Under the pieces are notes generated by a model that saw only the letters and a list, made by a program, of their open reading frames with translations, was not told where the DNA came from and did no database searches. Of a stretch of DNA of 57,333 bases, positions 53,201-57,333 are shown one piece after another (the stretch's first letter is position 1; every line of letters starts with the position of its first letter). Origin of the DNA: Myxococcales bacterium (lineage in GTDB: Bacteria > Myxococcota_A > Polyangia > Palsa-1104); assembly GCA_003170275.1 (NCBI GenBank), contig PNAM01000004.1, forward strand, positions 8,466-65,798, in the 5' to 3' direction. The translations under genes were made by a program, and so were the position numbers.

Positions 53201-54911
53201 GCGCGTGCTGATCAACGCCAAGCGCTCGCTGCTCGCCACCGCCAACGGCGACGAGCGGCTGCGCCTGCTCAGCGAGATCGGCGATCTGCACGCCGAGCTG
53301 AAGGATCTGCCGGGCGCGATCGGCGTCTGGCGCCAGGCGCTCGAGGTCAAGCCCGACGATCACCGGCTGCTCCACAAGACGCTCGAGGCGTGCGTCGAGG
53401 AGCGGTCCTGGATCGAGGCGCTCGACATGCTCGAGCGGCTGATCGAGATCGAGAAGACCGCCACGGTGCGCGCGCGCTACGAGCTGACCGCCGGGTTCAT
53501 CTGCCGCGACGAGCTCAAGCGGGCCGAGGCGGCCGTCAACCACCTGCGCGGCGCGCTCGACGACGACCCCGGGCTCGATCGCGCGGCGCTCGCGCTCGAG
53601 CAGCTGTACGTCGCCGGTGGCGAGTGGAAGGAGCTGGCGCGCTTCTACCGCAACGTGCTCAAGCGGCTCGGCCCCGAGTCACCATCGGGCGCCGACGGCG
53701 ACGGCCTGAACAAGGAGCGGCTGCGCGTGTGGTCCCAGCTCGGCGAGCTGTGCTGGGAGAAGCTGGGCGAGCGCGAGAGCGCGCTGGCGGCCCTCGAGGT
53801 GGCGCTCACGCTCGACGGCGACGATCTCGAGCGGCAGAAGCGACTCGCCGATCTCTACGTGCAGAACGGCCCGTCCACGTTCGACAAGTCGATCGCAGCG
53901 CACCAGCGGATTCTTCGTCAGGAGAAGAGTCGTATCCTGTCGTACCGCGCGCTCAAGCACCTGTACATCCAGACCGAGCAGCGCGAAAAGTCGGTGCGCT
54001 GCTCGTACGTGCTGCAGCTGTTGCACAAGGGCGAGCCCGACGACGCGCGCAAGGTGGCGGAGTACAAACGGCGCAAGTTTGCCACTGCGCGGCGCGTGCT
54101 CGGCGAGGACGGCTGGGCGCGCCTGGTGCACCCCGATGAGGATCGCGGGCTCGATCTGCTGTTCGCGCTGGTCGGGCCGACCGTGGTGGCCGGCCAGGCC
54201 AAGCCGCACAAGGCGCTCGGCCTGGTTCGCAAGGACGCGATCGCCAGCGACGATCCGCACTCGTACAAGAAGGCGCTCGACTACCTGGCGACCACGTTCG
54301 ACGTGGTGGCGCCCGAGGTGTACGTGCGGCCCGAGCAGCGCGAGCCGGTGCTGTTCGCCAACTGCATCGACGGGCGCTCGCTCACGCCGGTGCTGCTGCT
54401 CGGCCAGCCGCTGGTCGGCTCCAGCCGCGACAAGACCGAGCAGGTGTTCGAGCTGGCGCGCGTGATGGTGCACCTGCGGCCCGAGCGCATGCTGCGGCTG
54501 GCGATGCCGCACCCGCAGCCGCTCGCGCAGGTGATCGAAGCGGCCATGGCGCTGGGCGCCGAGGGCGACGGCGAGCCGGCGGCCACCGACGTGATCGGCG
54601 ACGTGGTGCTCGGGCTCAAGCGGGCGCTGCCGCTCGCCGAGATCGAGCAGGTCGCTGCGATCGGCCAGAAATTGCGCGCGATCGGCACGCGGCCGGAGGC
54701 GGCGGCGTTGCGCTGGCTCCAGGCCACCGATCTGACCGGGCTGCGCGCCGGCTGGGTGATGGTGGGCGATCTGGAGACCTGCGCGCGGCTGGCTGCCGCC
54801 GACGGGCACGCGGCCGGCTCGCTGCCGCCGACCCAGCGCCTGCTCGACCTGGCCTGGTCGTCGACCACCGAAGAGCTGATGGCGGTCCGCAAGCTGCTCG
54901 GCCTCAGCTAG
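50268..54911 (+). CDS. Second giant degenerate SIR2-like/TPR protein
   Basis: 1547 residues from ATG 50268 (GTG 50265 and a longer frame to 50214 are possible). Residues about 30-55 are a VEAVE/VEPVE repeat. The SIR2-like domain spans about 80-310: ILCAGPRL (97-104), LVTTSYDDTIDEAF (TTSYD 183-187), VLKVLGD (222-227), SFLFVGFQRTDLDLLILLE. As in the paralogue at 33660, Ser185 replaces the catalytic Asn and Leu225 the catalytic His. Residues about 380-1310 are TPR-like helix pairs, and the end (VLFANCIDGRSLTPVLLLGQ, VFELARVMVHLRPERM, STTEELMAVRKLLGLS) matches the paralogue's C-terminal domain. The same lesions in two distant copies imply a conserved non-catalytic role. Confidence 0.85.
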   Translation: MQHADEPSFVDEEDWVAALAAANARANTIEPADEVEAVEAVEAVEPVEAVEPAEPPVALSSEFTDEAIDAWLEPIPSEDLALEVARLVELLRSGRSILCAGPRLVEGRLTCVELIARLLSTLPAAETRDVWPVLERNPLAAAGFVRRRLGAEFASELRMATSGLALPGIARMLGALPFRGLVTTSYDDTIDEAFAREGRPLRVYTPRDGAALAKDAKQPFVLKVLGDVSREDTLVWSSEDLQLALADAEFRAAAHELYRSRSFLFVGFQRTDLDLLILLERVFAGANPGEVEHYAVLPGLSEIEKDELFAAWKIRVLSEENADALAHALQTALAATLAEELPADDDTDGWLALLAEDPARADAIDRLDRMGAELHEQGDYDQLIELVIGRVAIEPEAARRAEMLLKIARIFEHDADDPERALTTLMAAYKEDPGLAAWRDLERLATAAAGWDGLESEFADVLPSLPAEVRAPLYRRLQRWPELAEALDRLAANPGEHDARALRIEAAELYASQLADPLSATARYEALASETPHHLGILRALERLYELEGRHEKYLKILARQVGAVETNEERATLYRRLALLWEEEPDGATRAEALWETLLDLEPQAEDALRALARLYAVEHKWPELIEALRRHAAFSSLPVQAELYGKIGELYERELRDFDNALEAYRVADAASSSPETLAALTRLCELTGASEQAIELLDRRALLTRDPGVALGFIYRAGVLCGDRHDKAGAEKRLSRVLELDPEHAQAMTALADLYRQSGEFLRAAKLFVEAVGHALNRLERTRLLVAAGEMYERVDDPHRAAELFLEALSEDPEHLHAAERAAELLAPTDRHADLMPVLELLVRKQAPDEVQVERLVRLGRAAVALELDDKADKAFARAAELDPKHLHAQRSLAAHHLRNERWAPALSALDRVFQHHIDRLPVGEHVELFSEMGRCELMLGSREGARELLARALELDPTHRPSLLAQMKLAEGSPRVLINAKRSLLATANGDERLRLLSEIGDLHAELKDLPGAIGVWRQALEVKPDDHRLLHKTLEACVEERSWIEALDMLERLIEIEKTATVRARYELTAGFICRDELKRAEAAVNHLRGALDDDPGLDRAALALEQLYVAGGEWKELARFYRNVLKRLGPESPSGADGDGLNKERLRVWSQLGELCWEKLGERESALAALEVALTLDGDDLERQKRLADLYVQNGPSTFDKSIAAHQRILRQEKSRILSYRALKHLYIQTEQREKSVRCSYVLQLLHKGEPDDARKVAEYKRRKFATARRVLGEDGWARLVHPDEDRGLDLLFALVGPTVVAGQAKPHKALGLVRKDAIASDDPHSYKKALDYLATTFDVVAPEVYVRPEQREPVLFANCIDGRSLTPVLLLGQPLVGSSRDKTEQVFELARVMVHLRPERMLRLAMPHPQPLAQVIEAAMALGAEGDGEPAATDVIGDVVLGLKRALPLAEIEQVAAIGQKLRAIGTRPEAAALRWLQATDLTGLRAGWVMVGDLETCARLAAADGHAAGSLPPTQRLLDLAWSSTTEELMAVRKLLGLS

Positions 54912-54983
54912 CCGGCCCCTGAGCATGCGCGCACGCTAGCAAAAAAGCGCCGGCAGGGTTCGTTGCCTCGTACAATGGCGGCG

Positions 54984-55850
54984 ATGAGGACCTGCCCGAA
55001 GTGCAGCGCCGAGTACGCCGACGACGTCAACTTCTGCCCCGTGGACGCGAGCGGGCTTGGGCCACCGACGGTGCCGGTGCGCGGCTGGACCCAGGTGATG
55101 ACCGCGGTGGTGCCCGAGCCCGAGCCGCCCGCCAAGATCGAGGCGCCCTCGGCGCTGGGCGGCGACGTGCCGGTTCGCGGCTGGACCCAGGTGATGACCG
55201 CGGTGGTGCCCGAGCCCGAGCCGCCCGCCAAGGTCGAGACGCCGACGGCGCTGGGCGGCGACGTGCCGGTGCGCGGCTGGACCCAGGTGATGACCGCGGT
55301 GGTGCCCGAGCCCGAGCCGCCCGCGCCCGCCGCGACGGCTGCGGTGATCGCGCCGCCGACGCGCGGCTGGACCGAGGTCATGGCGGCGGTCACGCCCGAC
55401 GCGGTGGCCGAAACGCCGCCCGCGCCCGAGCCCGCCGCCGTGCCGGTCGCACCGCCCGTGCAGGCCCCACCCACGCGCGGCTGGACCGAAGCGATGTCGG
55501 CGGTGACGCCGGAGCCGGTGGTCGAGATTCCCGTCGTGACAACCGCGGCGGCAAGAACCCCGACGGTCGAGACGCCAGTGATCGAGCTGCCCGTCGCTCG
55601 CGAGCCCGCGCCGCTCGCCGCCGAACCCGCGCTCGTCACCGCGCCGCCGCTCGCCGCTCCAGTCGTCCCGCGGGTCGTCGCCGAGCCCGCCGCCCCCACC
55701 CCCGCGCGCCGCGCTGCGCCCGCGCCCCTCTACCTCGACGACCCCGAAGGCGAGCTCACCGGCTCCCGCAAGTGGCTCCTCCTGATCGGCGTCGCCCTCG
55801 CCACCGCCGCGCTCCTCGGCCTAGCCTTCTACTTCCTAACCCGTCAGTAA
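54984..55850 (+). CDS. Zinc-ribbon protein with tandem repeats and a C-terminal membrane anchor
   Basis: 288 residues from ATG 54984. N-terminal zinc ribbon MRTCPKCSAEYADDVNFCPVD with four cysteines (one pair CPKC, the other partial). Then five copies of a RGWTxxMxAVxPxP unit, three of them identical over 32 residues, separated by Pro/Ala-rich linkers, and a C-terminal helix (WLLLIGVALATAALLGLAFYFL). Family unknown; similar zinc-ribbon proteins with TM tails are common in myxobacteria. Topology suggests a cytoplasmic ribbon tethered to the membrane. Confidence 0.7.
   Translation: MRTCPKCSAEYADDVNFCPVDASGLGPPTVPVRGWTQVMTAVVPEPEPPAKIEAPSALGGDVPVRGWTQVMTAVVPEPEPPAKVETPTALGGDVPVRGWTQVMTAVVPEPEPPAPAATAAVIAPPTRGWTEVMAAVTPDAVAETPPAPEPAAVPVAPPVQAPPTRGWTEAMSAVTPEPVVEIPVVTTAAARTPTVETPVIELPVAREPAPLAAEPALVTAPPLAAPVVPRVVAEPAAPTPARRAAPAPLYLDDPEGELTGSRKWLLLIGVALATAALLGLAFYFLTRQ
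55071..55358. repeat. Three 96-bp tandem repeats inside the zinc-ribbon gene
   Basis: Units begin with GTGCCGGT at 55071, 55167 and 55263, period 96 bp (32 codons), nearly identical. Two diverged copies of the core follow, near 55360 and 55470. Likely to vary in number by slippage or recombination. Confidence 0.8.
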
Positions 55851-55922
55851 GAACCCCCAAGCCAAAATTTGTGCGAACAACTTAAGAACTTAAGACCGTC
55901 CCCTTCTGGTTATGCTCGCCGC

Positions 55923-57074
55923 ATGCTTGCCTGCCGGCTGGTTCTCGTGATCGCGATCGCCGCCTCCGCCACGCCCGCGCTCGGACAGGCGCTGCTCAAG
56001 CCGGCCGGCGCGCGGCCCACGCTGGAAGAGGTTCGCAAGGGCATGGGCGTTCCGTCGGCCGGCGATCTGCGCGGCCAGCAGGACGCGATCGGCTACGCGT
56101 CCAAGCCGGAGCAGATGGCCAAGGTATGGGAGCTCTCGTCGCTGCCGCCGGCGCCGGAGTCGTTCGGCGCGCGGCCGGCGCCCGGCGTGGTCGGGCTGAT
56201 CGCGCCGCACGACGACTACGTCTACGCGGCGCGCGTCGATCGCCAGGTGCTGCCGCTGGTGACCGCGCGCATCGTGGTGATGGTGGGCGTGTTTCACGGC
56301 TATCGCCGCTTCGGCGCGCACGACCAGCTGATCTTCGACGACTACCGCGCCTGGCGCTCGCCCGACGGCGAGATCGTCATCTCGTCGCTGCGCGAGGAGC
56401 TGCTCGCCAAGCTGCCCAAGGACGAGGTTGCGCAAGACGACGCCAGCCACGACAGCGAGCACAGCCTCGAGGCGCTCGCCTATTGGCTCAAGCACCAGCG
56501 CCCCGACGTGGAGATCGTTCCGATCCTCGTGCCCACGTCTTCGTTCGCGCGCTTTTCGTCGATGGCGGCGCACCTCGGCGCGGCGCTCGCGGCGAGCCTT
56601 CAGCGGCGCGGCCTTGCGCTCGGCAAGGACGTCGCGATCGTCATCTCGTCCGACGGCACGCACTACGGCACCGACTTCAAGTACACGCCGTTCGGTGAGG
56701 GCGGCGTGGTGCCGTTCCAGAAGGCGGTCGAGCAGGATCGCGCGATGCTCAAGGGCCCGCTCGCCGGGCCGGTCTCGGCGGACAAGGCGCGCGCATTCTT
56801 CGCCGCGACGGTGAATCCCGAGCGACCTGACGAGTACCGCATGCCCTGGTGCGGCCGCTTCTCGGTTCCGTTCGGCCTGCTCCTGCTCGGCGAGACCGCC
56901 AAGGCGCTCGGCCTGCCGTCGCCAAAGGGAATCCCCGTGGCGCTCGGCACGTCGGTGGGCACGCCCGAGCTGCGCGTTCGCGACCTGGGCCTCGGCCCCA
57001 CCGCGCCGGCCAACCTCTACCACTTCGTCACCCACCCCGGCGTCGCGTTCGTGGCCGGCTCGTCGAAGCGATGA
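55923..57074 (+). CDS. Exported Memo-family protein (AmmeMemoRadiSam protein B-like)
   Basis: 383 residues. Signal peptide MLACRLVLVIAIAASATPALGQ. The Memo fold is shown by GLIAPHDDYVYAARV, VVMVGVFHGYRRFGA, DDASHDSEHSLEALAYWLKHQ, EIVPILVPTS and VAIVISSDGTHYG; the Asp/His residues of the metal pocket are kept. Most Memo proteins are cytoplasmic and encoded with an AMMECR1 and a radical SAM gene; here it stands alone and is exported. ATG 55923 chosen because it opens the signal peptide. Confidence 0.88.
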   Translation: MLACRLVLVIAIAASATPALGQALLKPAGARPTLEEVRKGMGVPSAGDLRGQQDAIGYASKPEQMAKVWELSSLPPAPESFGARPAPGVVGLIAPHDDYVYAARVDRQVLPLVTARIVVMVGVFHGYRRFGAHDQLIFDDYRAWRSPDGEIVISSLREELLAKLPKDEVAQDDASHDSEHSLEALAYWLKHQRPDVEIVPILVPTSSFARFSSMAAHLGAALAASLQRRGLALGKDVAIVISSDGTHYGTDFKYTPFGEGGVVPFQKAVEQDRAMLKGPLAGPVSADKARAFFAATVNPERPDEYRMPWCGRFSVPFGLLLLGETAKALGLPSPKGIPVALGTSVGTPELRVRDLGLGPTAPANLYHFVTHPGVAFVAGSSKR

Positions 57075-57114
57075 CCGGCGCGGCGCCCTCCCGGGTATAC
57101 TGACGGCGGCAAGA

Positions 57115-57333
57115 TGTCCGTGGATCTCTTCGAGCTGCGCCGAATGGCTCAAGCGCTTTGGCCAAGACGGCTGCGGCGGGGAGCGTTCGCCGCGCCGCCA
57201 TTCGTCGGCTATCTGGACCAGCCGTTCTGTTCCGGCGATGCGCTGGTGGTGCGCGGTTGGGTCTTCAGCCGCGGCACGCCGGTGGTGCGCGTGGTGGTGC
57301 GCGCGGGCGGGCGCGAGATCGCGGCGCCGCTCG
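57115..57333 (+). CDS. Start of a gene cut by the window edge
   Basis: The first 73 codons. After a basic helix (ELRRMAQALWPRRLRRGAF) comes a beta-type segment with FVGYLDQPFCSGDALVVRGW, the GYLDQP-x-VxGW pattern seen in small N-terminal domains of some glycosyltransferases and methyltransferases. The rest lies outside the window, so function is not decided. Confidence 0.5.

Noticed and set aside
55071..55358. Regular 96-bp repeats as a CRISPR array
   Set aside because: Units are contiguous, in frame and coding, with no spacers.

Overview
The window reads as two different genomic backgrounds joined inside one gene. Positions 1 to about 24,000 hold a compact amino-acid biosynthesis block. Its features are a tryptophan T-box leader, a fused shikimate kinase/dehydroquinate synthase, ATGA/GTGA-coupled aro and ilv-leu operons, -10 boxes only a few bases from the start codon, and a family of dispersed intergenic palindromes (consensus TGGTCGATGGCATCGACCA). 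This combination suggests a Chloroflexota-type bacterium, possibly of the Limnocylindria/Ellin6529 kind (inference, no search was run). From about 24,125 to the end the codon choice changes (frequent TTG for Leu, many GCGCGC runs) and the gene content looks like Myxococcota (Polyangia-like): giant TPR proteins, Asp-Leu-rich lipoproteins, zinc-ribbon proteins with repeats, and many hypothetical exported proteins. The palindrome family is absent there. The switch falls within cimA near 24,000-24,125. The frame stays intact, so this is either a misassembly at a conserved gene or a recombination/transfer event.

Layout of the first part. On the minus strand are trpE (interrupted by an in-frame TAG and running off the left edge) behind a T-box riboswitch, then leuC-leuD and a SnoaL-like protein, an XRE regulator, and a three-gene set (NAD-dependent epimerase, small membrane protein, YndJ-like membrane protein). 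On the plus strand are a small membrane protein, then aroF(DAHP synthase-chorismate mutase)-aroA-aroC-aroE-aroKB-SDR, which runs from a promoter followed by a nine-residue aromatic leader peptide and a terminator. Next come ilvB-ilvN-ilvC-leuA-leuB-cimA behind a second leader ORF rich in Ile/Leu and an attenuator. Together they cover most of the chorismate pathway and the isoleucine/leucine pathways, with three different attenuation devices.

Layout of the second part. After the cimA 3' half comes a second leuB, then exported and small proteins, a PPOX/DUF2470 protein, a DUF423 protein, a saccharopine-dehydrogenase-like reductase, a PilZ protein and a propeller lipoprotein. A 1571-residue SIR2-like/TPR protein is coupled to an exported TPR protein. 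Further on are a TetR-P450 pair with a perfect operator, a 351-bp imperfect palindrome, a desaturase with a coupled 22-codon upstream ORF, and an OmpR-type two-component pair next to a TolC-MFP-RND efflux operon. The last stretch holds a VOC protein, an archaemetzincin-like lipoprotein, a second giant SIR2-like/TPR paralogue, a zinc-ribbon protein with 96-bp tandem repeats, an exported Memo-family protein and the start of one more gene.

The best candidates for undescribed biology are the two giant paralogues, whose SIR2-like domains both lack the catalytic His and Asn, and the near-leaderless leader-peptide attenuators of the aro and ilv operons. No tRNA, rRNA, CRISPR array, transposase or prophage gene was seen.
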